NCBI RefSeq assembly: GCF_001905655.1
Contig: NZ_JMHT01000011.1
Span: forward strand, 1-46,110
Direction: 5' to 3'
Length of the DNA stretch: 46,110 bases
DNA from: Mycobacterium sp. ST-F2
GTDB taxonomy: Bacteria > Actinomycetota > Actinomycetes > Mycobacteriales > Mycobacteriaceae
Within the stretch, counting starts at the first letter, position 1, and each line of letters begins with the position of its first letter. This document shows positions 23,365 through 33,200 of the stretch, piece after piece. Under the pieces are notes generated by a model. The model was not told the DNA's origin and did no database searches. It saw nothing but the letters and a program-made list of their open reading frames with translations. The position numbers were made by a program, and so were the translations under genes.

Positions 23365-24678
23365 CTAGCGCGGCAGTAGCCGCAGAATCTCCGGCGTCCG
23401 CGGATCGAGGATGTCGTCGAAGTCGTGGTGCTTCTCGACGTATGCCTTGACCATGGGGCAGATCGCCACGATGCGCTTGCCCTGGTCCCGGGTGGTCGCA
23501 AGCGCCTGGGCGATCAGCACGCTGGCCAGACCACGCCCGCCGAACGCCGGATCGATTTCCGTGTGGTAGAAAACCCGCTGCTCACCGTGCTCGACGAAAG
23601 CGGTGAGCCCCACGGACTTTCCGTCGACCGCGATGCTGAACCGGTCGGCTTCCTGGGTCACCTCGACGGGTGCACCGTTCTTGTCGGTGAGCATTACGGG
23701 GGCCTTTCCTCCGGTGGGTGGTTTCCGTGGGACCAGGCGCGTGGTCGGTAGCGGGGGAGCGGGCAACCGTGCCGGTTCACCCTGGTATCCGATGACCTCG
23801 CCGAACTGTTCGGACTCGGCGTGCCACTGATTGCGGTATTCGACGATCTCCTCGTGCGTACGCCCGACGAAGTTCCACCACATCAGCAGTTCTTCGGTGA
23901 ACGGCGTGCCGCCCAGGACGACGGCGCGGGCGGACTCGGTGCCGGGGTTGGTCAACACGAGATGCCTGAATCCGACACCCTGGTAAGCCATTTCGGCCGG
24001 TTGCACCGGTGTGCCGGCGACTTTCAGCGTGCCCTGGTCGAGCAGTACGGCGTGCTCGAAGGTGGGGTCGACCTCGAACTCGACGGTGGCGCCGGCCGGC
24101 AGATCGACCTGCGCGCCGAGCAGCGGGGTGTGCGTGTGTACCGGTGACTGCTGCCCGGCCAGGGCGCCGAGGAACACCGACACCGTGGCATCACCGAACG
24201 AGACCGGCTGTGGCGCATAGTGATCGAAGTCGCGGGGACCGTGGCGCGCGGCCTCCGGTAGGGCGACCCACAGCTGGACACCATGCAGGATCGTCGTCGC
24301 CGGGGTGGAGACCTCCGAGTGGCAGATGCCCGCACCGGCCGTCATCAGATTCAGCTCGCCGGGACGCACCATCTCGTGCACGCCGTGCGAATCGCGGTGC
24401 TCGATCTCGCCGCTGAACAACCAGCTGACCGTCTGCAGACCGGTGTGCGGGTGCGGCGGGACGTCCATGCCGGCCTGCGTGCGGACGTCTTCGGGACCGT
24501 AGTGGTCGGCGAAACACCAGGCTCCGACCAGCGAGCGGTCGCGTTGCGGAAGGGTGCGACGGACCTGCATCGCCCGCGGGCCGCCCAGCGGTACCTCACG
24601 CGGCTGCAGAATCTCGATGCGGCCCGGAGGCCCGGCGGCACAGTCGTATTCGACCGGTTCTACCTCAAGATTGCTCAC
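23365..24678 (-). CDS. Pirin-family / GNAT N-acetyltransferase fusion protein
   Basis: A 437-residue protein with two parts in one frame. Residues about 15-310 are a bicupin of the pirin family, with DVPPHPHTGLQTVSWLFSGE (iron-ligand histidines) and AGAGICHSE. Residues about 330-437 form a small YjdJ-type GNAT domain (MLTDKNGAPVEV..., DPAFGGRGLASVLI, KRIVAICPMVKAYVEKH). Pirins include quercetin dioxygenases. No stop separates the domains, but the ATG of the GNAT part has GGAGGAAAGG about eight bases upstream, so a separate short GNAT product is possible. The GTG at 24678 with GGAAGG upstream is chosen as the start. The long frame extends further, to 25785, but over the AhpD-like and recD genes. 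Confidence 0.85.
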   Translation of the reverse strand: MSNLEVEPVEYDCAAGPPGRIEILQPREVPLGGPRAMQVRRTLPQRDRSLVGAWCFADHYGPEDVRTQAGMDVPPHPHTGLQTVSWLFSGEIEHRDSHGVHEMVRPGELNLMTAGAGICHSEVSTPATTILHGVQLWVALPEAARHGPRDFDHYAPQPVSFGDATVSVFLGALAGQQSPVHTHTPLLGAQVDLPAGATVEFEVDPTFEHAVLLDQGTLKVAGTPVQPAEMAYQGVGFRHLVLTNPGTESARAVVLGGTPFTEELLMWWNFVGRTHEEIVEYRNQWHAESEQFGEVIGYQGEPARLPAPPLPTTRLVPRKPPTGGKAPVMLTDKNGAPVEVTQEADRFSIAVDGKSVGLTAFVEHGEQRVFYHTEIDPAFGGRGLASVLIAQALATTRDQGKRIVAICPMVKAYVEKHHDFDDILDPRTPEILRLLPR

Positions 24679-24762
24679 GGTTCGCCTTCCCGGCTGCGTA
24701 CCATCGTCGCGTTCGCCCCGAACCATACCCGCGCCGTCCTGGCGGCAACCTGAAAGTAGGCA

Positions 24763-25233
24763 ATGGACACCACCGACCCGGGCCTGCCGCACGTGCACAT
24801 CGACAAGCAGTCGCCTCACGCCTACCGGACGCTGGTGGCCGTGGCGACCGCGGTCAGCAAGACCGCCGCCGAGGCCGGGTTGCCGCCCGCGCTGGTGGAG
24901 CTGATCAACACCCGGGTCTCGCTCATCAACGGCTGCCCGTCGTGTCTGGAGATTCATCACCGACGGGCGGTGAAGGCGGGCGTCACCGACAAGCAACTGG
25001 CGACCCTGCGCGCCTGGCGGGACACCGAACTGTTCTCCGACAAGGAGCGGGCCGCGCTGCGCCTGGCCGAGATCACCACGACGCTGCCCGACCATGACAC
25101 CGCCGAACGCGAATACGCAAGGGCGCGTGCGGTACTGAACGATGACGAGCTGTCCGCGGTGATCTGGGTGGCCACCGCCATCAACGCCTTCAATCGGGTG
25201 TCGATCCTGAGTCGCCACCCGGTGCGGCCCTAG
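24763..25233 (+). CDS. Carboxymuconolactone decarboxylase / AhpD-like protein
   Basis: A 156-residue cytosolic protein of the CMD/AhpD superfamily. The redox motif is CPSCLEIHHRRA (about residues 54-65), with the CxxC pair and the following histidine as in AhpD alkyl-hydroperoxide reductases. The helical C-terminal part has AVIWVATAINAFNRVS. A peroxidase or related thiol-redox role is inferred. It is divergent from the pirin-GNAT gene, 84 bp apart. It ends in CTAG (25230-25233), sharing its stop with recD on the other strand. Confidence 0.88.
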   Translation: MDTTDPGLPHVHIDKQSPHAYRTLVAVATAVSKTAAEAGLPPALVELINTRVSLINGCPSCLEIHHRRAVKAGVTDKQLATLRAWRDTELFSDKERAALRLAEITTTLPDHDTAEREYARARAVLNDDELSAVIWVATAINAFNRVSILSRHPVRP

Positions 25234-26969
25234 GTACCGGCCCGCAGCCGATCCCGCAGGCCCGACGCCCGCAGCGCCTGACGCCCGACCGCGGCCCGCA
25301 CCTCGTCGGCCGACCCGACGATGCGGACCTTCTTCTTGGCGCGGGTGACGGCGGTGTAGAACAGCTCGCGCGTCAGCAGCCGCGAGTCGGCGGGCGGCAG
25401 GATCACCGTCACCTGGTCGGCCTGCGACCCCTGGCTCTTGTGGATGGTCAACGCGTACATGGTCTCGACGTCGGCGATGCGGCTCGGCGAGAACTGTTGT
25501 GTCGCAGTCGCGCCCGCGATGTACACCTGGACGCCGTCCGGTCCGGTGGCGACCAGACCGGTGTCGCCGTTGTAGATCCCCAGCGCGTAGTCGTTGGCCG
25601 TGACCAGCAGCGGGCGGCCGGGATACCACGGCGACCAGGTGGCCTGCCCGGTCTCGTCGGTGATCCAGCGCTCCACCTGGCGGTTCCAGTGCCGCACGCC
25701 GTAGGGGCCGTCGCGGTGTGCGCACAGCAGGCGGTGCTCGTCCATGACGGTCAGACCCGCATCGCCGGCGCCCAGCAGCGCACATTCACGAACCTTGAGC
25801 GCGTGGCCCACAAGTACCGGGCGCAGCACCGCCTCGGGGTCGGCATCCTCGACGAACTCGACCGCCGGGTCCCCGGCGCGCAGCAGGGTCAGCACCCGTT
25901 CGGCGTCACCAGACCGGATCGCCTCGGCCAGCCCGCCGATGGCCGCGCCGAACCGGTGCGTGGTGCGTAGCGCCGCGATCTTGATGGACGGGTGGTCGGC
26001 GAGCCCGTCGACCAGATCGGCCAGTACGGCGCCGGCCTGCACCGAGGTCAACTGGTCGGGGTCGCCGACCAGCAGCAGCCGGGCGTCGGGGCGGACGGCC
26101 TCGAGCAGCCGGGCCATCAATGTCAGTGACACCATGGACGTTTCGTCGACGACGATGACGTCGTGCGGCAGCCGGTTGCCGCGGTGGTGCCGGAACCGGG
26201 AGGCGCTGTCGGGGCGTTTGCCGAGCAGCCGGTGCAGCGTGACGGCCCGCAGCCCCGTGAGGCGCTCCCGGTCGGCGGCGTCGAGCTTGGCCACCTCCGC
26301 CGAGACCGCCTCCTGCAGGCGGGCGGCTGCCTTTCCCGTCGGCGCCGCGAGCGCGATCCGCAGCCGGCCCGGATGCGCGGCCTGTGCCACCAAGGCCAGC
26401 AGCCTGGCCACCGTCGTCGTCTTGCCCGTACCTGGACCGCCGGTCAGGACCGTCACCGGCTGGGTCAGGGCGAGCTGCGCCGCGGCCCGCTGCTCCGCGT
26501 AATCCGTTGGCGGGAAAAGGCGTTCGAGCTCGGCATCGGTCACCGGCTGCGAGGCCCGGGCCGACAGCGCCAGCAGGTCGGCGCACACCTGAAGCTCCTC
26601 GCGCCAATAGCGATCCAGGTACAACAGCCGGTCGTGGTCCAGCCGGATGGCCCTGCCGGTCAGCGGGCTACCCGCGACCGCGGCAATCAGCTCGTCGGAC
26701 GCCGGCCACGGGAGGTCCCCGCCGATGTCCTCCGCGACGGTCGAGAGGTCGACGCACACCGAGCCTTCCCGCAGTGCCCGGACAGCCAACGCGACCGCGA
26801 GTGCGACGACTTCGCTCGCGTCTTCTGCCAGCGCGCAACACCTTTGGGCCACATGCACGTCAGCGGCGGTCAGTACGCCGGCGGCGTTGAAGGCTGCGAG
26901 CAGACCGGTGGCCGCGGGGACCTGCCGCCAGTCCATGGGGTCGGGTGTGGTGTCCAGTGCCGCGGTCAT
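25230..26969 (-). CDS. recD: RecBCD enzyme subunit RecD
   Basis: A 579-residue superfamily 1B helicase, the 5'-3' motor of RecBCD. Motifs in order: Walker A in LTGGPGTGKTTTVARLLAL (about 195-213), Walker B in VIVVDETSMVSL, motif III in LLLVGDPDQLTSV, TIHKSQGSQADQV, and the final YTAVTRAKKKVRIVG. The N-terminal 150 residues bind RecB in known structures. The ATG at 26969 overlaps the stop of recB (ATGA). In mycobacteria RecBCD drives RecA-independent single-strand annealing, while AdnAB handles most resection. Its stop codon lies in CTAG shared with the convergent AhpD-like gene. Confidence 0.96.
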   Translation of the reverse strand: MTAALDTTPDPMDWRQVPAATGLLAAFNAAGVLTAADVHVAQRCCALAEDASEVVALAVALAVRALREGSVCVDLSTVAEDIGGDLPWPASDELIAAVAGSPLTGRAIRLDHDRLLYLDRYWREELQVCADLLALSARASQPVTDAELERLFPPTDYAEQRAAAQLALTQPVTVLTGGPGTGKTTTVARLLALVAQAAHPGRLRIALAAPTGKAAARLQEAVSAEVAKLDAADRERLTGLRAVTLHRLLGKRPDSASRFRHHRGNRLPHDVIVVDETSMVSLTLMARLLEAVRPDARLLLVGDPDQLTSVQAGAVLADLVDGLADHPSIKIAALRTTHRFGAAIGGLAEAIRSGDAERVLTLLRAGDPAVEFVEDADPEAVLRPVLVGHALKVRECALLGAGDAGLTVMDEHRLLCAHRDGPYGVRHWNRQVERWITDETGQATWSPWYPGRPLLVTANDYALGIYNGDTGLVATGPDGVQVYIAGATATQQFSPSRIADVETMYALTIHKSQGSQADQVTVILPPADSRLLTRELFYTAVTRAKKKVRIVGSADEVRAAVGRQALRASGLRDRLRAGT

Positions 26970-29900
26970 GATTCCGTCCCCCGGTCCAGCAGATCGGACA
27001 GCCGGCCCACCAGCTCGGCCGGCGGCTGCCAGCTGAACACCCCGCACGGATCACCGTCCACCACCGGCGTCTCCGCGCCGCACATGCCCCGCACGAACAG
27101 ATAGGCCACGCCGCCCAGATGCCGCTCGGGCGTGTAGTCGGGCAGCCGCCACCGCAGGAAGCGGTGCAGCACTACCGAATACAACAGCGCCTGCAGCGGA
27201 TAGTCGGAGTGCATCATGGCTTCGGCGAGCCGCGGCGCGGTGTAGTCGGCCGCGGTGTTCTCGGTGCCGAAGTCGCCCAGCCGGTTGGTCTTGTAGTCGA
27301 CCACCAGATACCGGTGGCCTTCATCGCCGGGAATCCGCAGCACCGCGTCGATGGAACCCGAGAGGTAGCCGTGCAGCCGTTGGTGGCCCAGCGGCTGCGC
27401 CTGCAGCCGCGCGCCGTACGCGGACAACGGATCCGAGGCCGGCAGCAGCTCGCTCACCAGCTTGCCCACGTCGCCGAGCCGGATGTCCCGCGCGGCGTCG
27501 GACCGGTCCTGGCCACCGCCCAGCGGCATCTCGAAATCCATCTCCCGCAACCGATCCCGCAGCCCGATCTGCCGCAACGTCAGGCCCGGAGCCAACGGAC
27601 CCAATGGGGTGTCGTGCATCGGCACCATCGCCGTCGCAAGCGCGTCCGTCGGCACCTCGACGTTCCACAACCCGGCCTGCTCGTCGATCCGGGCGGCGAG
27701 CTCAGCGGTGAGGTCGGGGGCCAGGGGGTCGGCACCTTCGAGTACGGCGTGCACCAACGAGCCGAAGGCGGCGCCGGCCGGCAGCTGCGCCATGGGCGAC
27801 GGCAGGTCGCCGGGCAGCGGGCCCGGGGGCGCCTCGGTGATGACGTCGGCGGATTCGTCGTCCCGTAGCGCGGAGTCCGGCTCGCTGGTCACGGCATGAC
27901 CCTCGTCGTGCACGACGCGGACCAGCGCCGAGTACGACGTCCGGCGCCAGTGGATGTCGATGCTGCGGTGGAAATGCCGCACGTCGAGATCCACCGGCGT
28001 CGACGGTGCCGGCGGCGACATGGGCGGGACGGGCTCGGCGGCCTCGACCACCGGTCCGCCGGCGTGCTCCCACGCTGTGAAGCAGGCCATGGCATCGTCG
28101 TCGGAAAGGGTCTGGGGCACGACACAGTCCGGTACTGCGGCGGTGCCGGGCCGCCGGCCGCGCAGCAGCCGGGACAGGCCGCCGTTCTGTTCGTCTCGCG
28201 ACGGCGCCCACCATGCCACCACCTGAGACTGCGCGCGGGTCAGCGCCACATAGGTCAGCCGGACGTTGTCCCCGGCGGTCTCGGCCGACCCGGCCTGTTC
28301 GGCCGCGGTCCGGTCGTCGGCCCCGGCGCCACCGACATGCAGGCACCGGGTGCCGTCGGTGTCATGGAACCGCAGCACCGTGTCGGTCTTGACGAACCGG
28401 TTGAACCCGAACGGCAGGTACACCACAGGGAACTGCAGCCCCTTGCTGCGCCACACCGTCATGATCTGCACCGCCGCGGCGTCGCTGTCCAACCGGCGGT
28501 TGCGTTCGGCCGGACCCCCGCGGTCCTTCATCTGCGTGCGCAGCCAATCCCGCAGGGCGGGCAGGTGATAGCGCTCCCGATGCGCGGTTTCGTGCAGCAG
28601 CTGGCTGACGTGCGCGAGGTCGGTCATGTGCCGCTCGCCGCCCCGGTGCCCGAGCACCCGCTCGGGCAGGCCGAGAGACACGGCCGCCTCGAACACCGCC
28701 GCGATACCCCGGTCCCTGGCGAGCCCGGCCCACTGCCGGATGGTGGTGGTGATCTGGTCGGTCAACCCGTCGCCGCCGGCAGCCAGATCGGCGGCGCGGT
28801 GCCCGAAGAACATGGTGGTGGCGGCGGCCCGCACCACGCCACTGCGATTAGGGGTGTCGAACGCGTCGAGCAGCCGCAACCACTCCGCTGCCGCGGCCGA
28901 GGCGAACACATCCGTATCGCCCGAATACACCACCGGAATGCCCAAGTCCAACAACGCATCCCGGCACGGAATGGCGTCGAGGCCGCTGTCCACGATCACC
29001 GCGATGTCGCCGGCGGTCAGGGGCCGGCCGTCGAACTGCGCGCCACTGGCCAGCAGCACCGAGATGTCAGCGGCCAGATCCTTGGCGATGTACGGCCGCA
29101 ACGCACCGATCGGGATCATCCTGCGCTGCGGCGTCCCGAACTCCGTGCGCGCCACCACCCGCAGCCGGAACGGGTCGTTGTGCGGTGCGCCCGTTAACCG
29201 GTGGCGGTCGGTGCGGGCGTCGACGGGGTGCACGACGATGTCCTGGTCACCCAGCGCCGCACCCTTCAGCACCGTCTGCAGCCGGTCCACCAGAACCTTG
29301 TCGCTGCGCCAGTTCTCGGCCAGCGTCAGCCGCTGGTCGGCGCTGCGGGCGGCATCCAGGTAGGTGACGATGTCGCCGCCGCGGAACGCGTAGATGGCCT
29401 GCTTCGGATCGCCGATCAGAACGACGGCGCTGTGCCCGACGAACGCCCGCGAGATCACCTGCCATTGCACGGGGTCGGTGTCCTGGAACTCGTCGACCAT
29501 GACGATCGGCCAGCGCCGGCGCATCCGGTCGCGGGCCGGCGCGTCGGCCTCCTCCAGCGCGGTGGCGAGCCGGCTCAGCAGGTCGTCGAAGCTGAGCACG
29601 CCCAGTCGGCGCTTGCGGCGTTCGAGTTCATCGAGCACCGCCCGGGCGAACGACAAGCGTTGCGCCGCAATGCTGTCGGGGTCGGCGGTCAGTGGCCGCA
29701 GCTGCGCGCTGGGATCGCCGACGACGCGCTTGGCCAGGTCCAGGGCATCGGCGAAGCTCAGCACGGGTTCGTCGCGCAGGTCGCCGTAGGTGGTCAGATA
29801 CAGGTCGGAGACGATCTCGCCGACCAGATCGTCGAGGCTCTCCACCAGCTGGGCGCCCGAATCGGTGTCCCCCGCGATGCCGAGGGACCGCAGCACCAGC

Positions 29901-30277
29901 CCGCAGAACTCGTGTGTGGTGGCGATGGTCGCGGCGTCGAAATCCGACAGTGCGTCGCGCAACCGGCCGCGGCGCAGGGCCAGCTCGGCGGGTGTGGCGT
30001 CCGCCAGGTGACGGATCAGGTCGTCCGCATCCGCAGGCGGATCATCCAGTGCGGCAACGGTCTTCACCAGCTGCGCGCGCACCCGTTCCCGGAGTTCCCG
30101 CGTGGCCGCTCGGCTGAAGGTGATCAGCAGCATCTGATCCAGGGTCGCCGCGCCCTCGGCGACGTACCGCGTCACCAGGCCCGCGAGGGCGTACGTCTTG
30201 CCGGTACCGGCGCTGGCTTCCAGCACCGTTGTCGTCGCCGGTTCCGGCAGCGGGCCGAGCAGATCGAACGCGTCCAT
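26966..30277 (-). CDS. recB: RecBCD enzyme subunit RecB (helicase-nuclease)
   Basis: An 1103-residue subunit carrying the 3'-5' SF1A helicase and the only nuclease domain of the complex. Walker A is LEASAGTGKTYALAG (about 22-36); Walker B and motif II read IVMVDEFQDTDPVQW; motif VI lies in TYVALTRAQSQVVAWW. The C-terminal nuclease domain (about 830-1100) includes the catalytic YLVVDYKTNRLG with the Asp-x-Lys pair. The ATG at 30277 overlaps the stop of recC (TGATG), and the stop overlaps recD's start, so the three genes are translated as a coupled set. Length agrees with the M. tuberculosis protein of about 1094 residues. Confidence 0.96.
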   Translation of the reverse strand: MDAFDLLGPLPEPATTTVLEASAGTGKTYALAGLVTRYVAEGAATLDQMLLITFSRAATRELRERVRAQLVKTVAALDDPPADADDLIRHLADATPAELALRRGRLRDALSDFDAATIATTHEFCGLVLRSLGIAGDTDSGAQLVESLDDLVGEIVSDLYLTTYGDLRDEPVLSFADALDLAKRVVGDPSAQLRPLTADPDSIAAQRLSFARAVLDELERRKRRLGVLSFDDLLSRLATALEEADAPARDRMRRRWPIVMVDEFQDTDPVQWQVISRAFVGHSAVVLIGDPKQAIYAFRGGDIVTYLDAARSADQRLTLAENWRSDKVLVDRLQTVLKGAALGDQDIVVHPVDARTDRHRLTGAPHNDPFRLRVVARTEFGTPQRRMIPIGALRPYIAKDLAADISVLLASGAQFDGRPLTAGDIAVIVDSGLDAIPCRDALLDLGIPVVYSGDTDVFASAAAAEWLRLLDAFDTPNRSGVVRAAATTMFFGHRAADLAAGGDGLTDQITTTIRQWAGLARDRGIAAVFEAAVSLGLPERVLGHRGGERHMTDLAHVSQLLHETAHRERYHLPALRDWLRTQMKDRGGPAERNRRLDSDAAAVQIMTVWRSKGLQFPVVYLPFGFNRFVKTDTVLRFHDTDGTRCLHVGGAGADDRTAAEQAGSAETAGDNVRLTYVALTRAQSQVVAWWAPSRDEQNGGLSRLLRGRRPGTAAVPDCVVPQTLSDDDAMACFTAWEHAGGPVVEAAEPVPPMSPPAPSTPVDLDVRHFHRSIDIHWRRTSYSALVRVVHDEGHAVTSEPDSALRDDESADVITEAPPGPLPGDLPSPMAQLPAGAAFGSLVHAVLEGADPLAPDLTAELAARIDEQAGLWNVEVPTDALATAMVPMHDTPLGPLAPGLTLRQIGLRDRLREMDFEMPLGGGQDRSDAARDIRLGDVGKLVSELLPASDPLSAYGARLQAQPLGHQRLHGYLSGSIDAVLRIPGDEGHRYLVVDYKTNRLGDFGTENTAADYTAPRLAEAMMHSDYPLQALLYSVVLHRFLRWRLPDYTPERHLGGVAYLFVRGMCGAETPVVDGDPCGVFSWQPPAELVGRLSDLLDRGTES

Positions 30278-33200
30278 CACATCCGCCGTTCCGCGTCGAG
30301 CAGCGGCAGCCACAGCCGCGACGCGTAGGCGCCCAGGCGCGTGGTCTCACCGCGGACGGCGACCTCGTCGTCCCGTGGGGCGTCGAGCAGCACCTGCAAC
30401 GGCGCGGCCGTACCCCAGACTTCCGCGTACTCGGCGCCGTCCTTCTCGAAACGCCATTCCGATTCGGCGCTCCGATCCGGTGCCGGGTCGTCGAATTGCC
30501 GCGCCCGCGCCCATTCCAGCGATGTCTTCAACGGCAGTGGCAGCGGTTCGCGCCGGCCCGCGTCATAGATGGCCACCAGGTCGCGCAGCACCGAAAGTGG
30601 TTGCTCCGGTGGGTGATACCCCATGGCATCCACGCCGTTCCGCCGGCCGCGGCCGATGCAGTACGCCTCCCATTCGCGCTCCGGTGCCGCCGCGGCCAGT
30701 GCCACCAGGGTGACCCAGGCCTGCAGCCGATGCTTGGCCCCCAGCTTCGAATAGGTGACCGTCACCGTGCGGTCCTGCCAGAGCGGGGCGACGGTGCCGG
30801 TGAGCCGGCGGCCGCCACCCAGATCCACGTCGATGTCCAGGGCGCTCGCCTCGCCCTGCTGCAGTGTCCGTGCCGCGGCGGCCAGTTCCATTGCTTCGCC
30901 GCGGATTTCCTTGGCCTGGCGCCAGCCGAGGTGTCCGGGCGGCAGCGTGCCGAGCCGCCACTCGGCGCCGAGGACGAAATCAGGTCCCCGGCCGATCATC
31001 AGGTCGTCGAGCATGCGTTCCCCGACGGCCCACCTGCCCAGGCCGTCGATGGCGACGGGCATCTCGTCGGACAGTTCGTCGGCGTCCCACGGCAGGGTGT
31101 AGTCCAGTGCCCGGAAGAAGCCGCGCACCGGGTTCGCGAAGAACCGCAGCAGCTCGGCCAGTTCGACATCGCCACACGGTGTTTCGTCGAGCGGCCCGTC
31201 GATCAACCGGGGTTTCGGACGACGTTCCCCGAGCACGGCCCTGGCCCCGCGCAGCGCTGCCGGGTCGTAGGTGAACGGCCGGTCCGGCACGAGTCGATCG
31301 CGGGCGACGGTGCGAATGTCGAAGGGCTGCAACGGATGATCGGCGACGATGTGGTCGCGGACGGGCTCGCCCGTGGTCTGGTCCAGGGCGTCGAGCAGTT
31401 CCTGTACCGGGACCGCGGGCGGACGGTGCTCGCCGGAATGCTCGTCGGTGCCGGTGTAGGTGACGACCAGCGTGTCGGTGGCCGAGCAGATGGCGTCGAG
31501 CAGCAATTGCCGGTCCTCGGAACGGATGTCGCGTTCGCCCGTCAACGGGTGCCGGGCCAGGACGTCGTCACCGTCGGCGATGTTGGTGCGGGGGAAGACG
31601 CCGTCGTCGAGCCCGACCAGGCACACCACGCGGTGCGGCACCGAGCGCATCGGGACCATGGTGCACACCGTCAGGGTGCCGGTGCGGAAGTTCGCGCGGG
31701 TCGGCCGGCCGGCGAGTTGCCGGCGCAGCAGCGACCGGACGTCGGGCAGTCGCAGCGTCGTGCCAGAACGAGACCCGGCGTGGGTCAACACTTTTGCGAG
31801 CTCGCGATCCAGCTGCGCCTGCTGCCACTGGTCGTCGGGGCCGACGCGGGTCAGCTGCGCGACGGCGTCCCGCAGCACGTCGACCCAGCCGTCGAGCGGC
31901 GCGGCGCCGGTGAGACGGTCGACGACGCCGCGCAACCGCTGTACATACTCGGCCAACCGGCCCGCCAGTTCGACGCGGCCCGAGTCGACGTCGTCGAGCG
32001 GCAGCGCGGTCCCCAGCCAATCCTGCGAATCGTCGGACATCGCGGCGCCGACGAGCAGCCGGTCGACCCCGAACCGCCACGTGTTCTGCGGGTACCGCTG
32101 CAGGTCGTACGGGGTGCGGTGCGCGGCGTCGAAACCCCACCGAATGCCGGTTGCGCCAACCCATTCCGTGATGGCCACCAGATCGTCGTCGCTGAAGGCG
32201 AACCGGCGCCGCACCGGCTCGCTGTGCGCCAGGCTCAGCACCGAGCTGGCGGTGGCGCGGCCGTCGGCGATGTCGAGCAGCTCGGCCAGCACACCGAGCA
32301 GGGGATTGGTCTGGGTCAGCGCGCGGTCGGCCAACCGGACCCTCATGCCCTGGGCCGGGTGGCTGAGGTCGGCGTGCTCACCCGCCCCGAACGCGGCGGT
32401 GATCAGCGGCGCGTACGTATCGATGTCGGGGCACATCACCAGGATGTCGCGCGGCTGCAGGGTCTCGTCATCGTCGAGGAGGCCGAGCAGGACGTCGCGC
32501 AGGACGTCGATCTGCCGGGCGGCGCCATGGCAGCGGTGGATCTGGACGGACCGGTCGTCCTGGGCCAGATGCCGCCTGTCGGCGGGCCGCACTTCGTCGG
32601 CCGAGATGTCGGACTGCAGCCGGCCCAACAGCGTGTCCGGAAAACCGGGGCGCGGATGGAACTGATCTGTCTGCGCGGTGGGCAGGCCGCGTTGCAGCTC
32701 CCGCAGATCGCGGCCGAGGGTCTGCAGCAGCGGATGGCCGACCCGCCGCCGGCTGTCGTCGCTGCGCCGCGATACCTGCCCGCGCAGGTCGGACAGCGTC
32801 TGCCACAACGGGTCGCTGGGATGCGGCAGCCACAGGTGCAGATCGTGGTGGGTGGCCAAGGCCCCGAGCAGTTCCAGGTCGGCCGCGGGCAACCGGGTGT
32901 GCCCGAACAGGGACAGCCGAGGTGGCAGTTCGGAGGGTGAATCAAGGAGGCGGGCAATGGTTTTCGCTTGCCGAACCGGTGGGGGATCGGCATCGACGCG
33001 TGCGGCCGTCGCCCGCCACAGGGGCGGTTGCCAGCGCAGGTCCTCGTCCAGTTGGCCGCCCGCGCCGTCGGAGTTGCCGCCGCCCTGCCAGTCGGCGAGC
33101 ATCGCCGGCCGGGCCTTGGCGTAGGTGTCGAAGAGGCCCGCCAGCCGGCGGGCCACCGCGTACCGACGGCCCTGCCGCAGCTGGGTTTCCTCGGGACTGC

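Noticed and set aside
24678..25785. Upstream extension of the pirin frame by about 370 codons
   Set aside because: It runs antisense to the AhpD-like gene and over the end of recD in another frame; composition is not protein-like and a good start with GGAAGG exists at 24678.
30229..32940. Plus-strand open frame of 903 codons opposite recC
   Set aside because: It has no motif and odd composition, and lies against a well-recognised recC. Long antisense frames are expected at this GC content.
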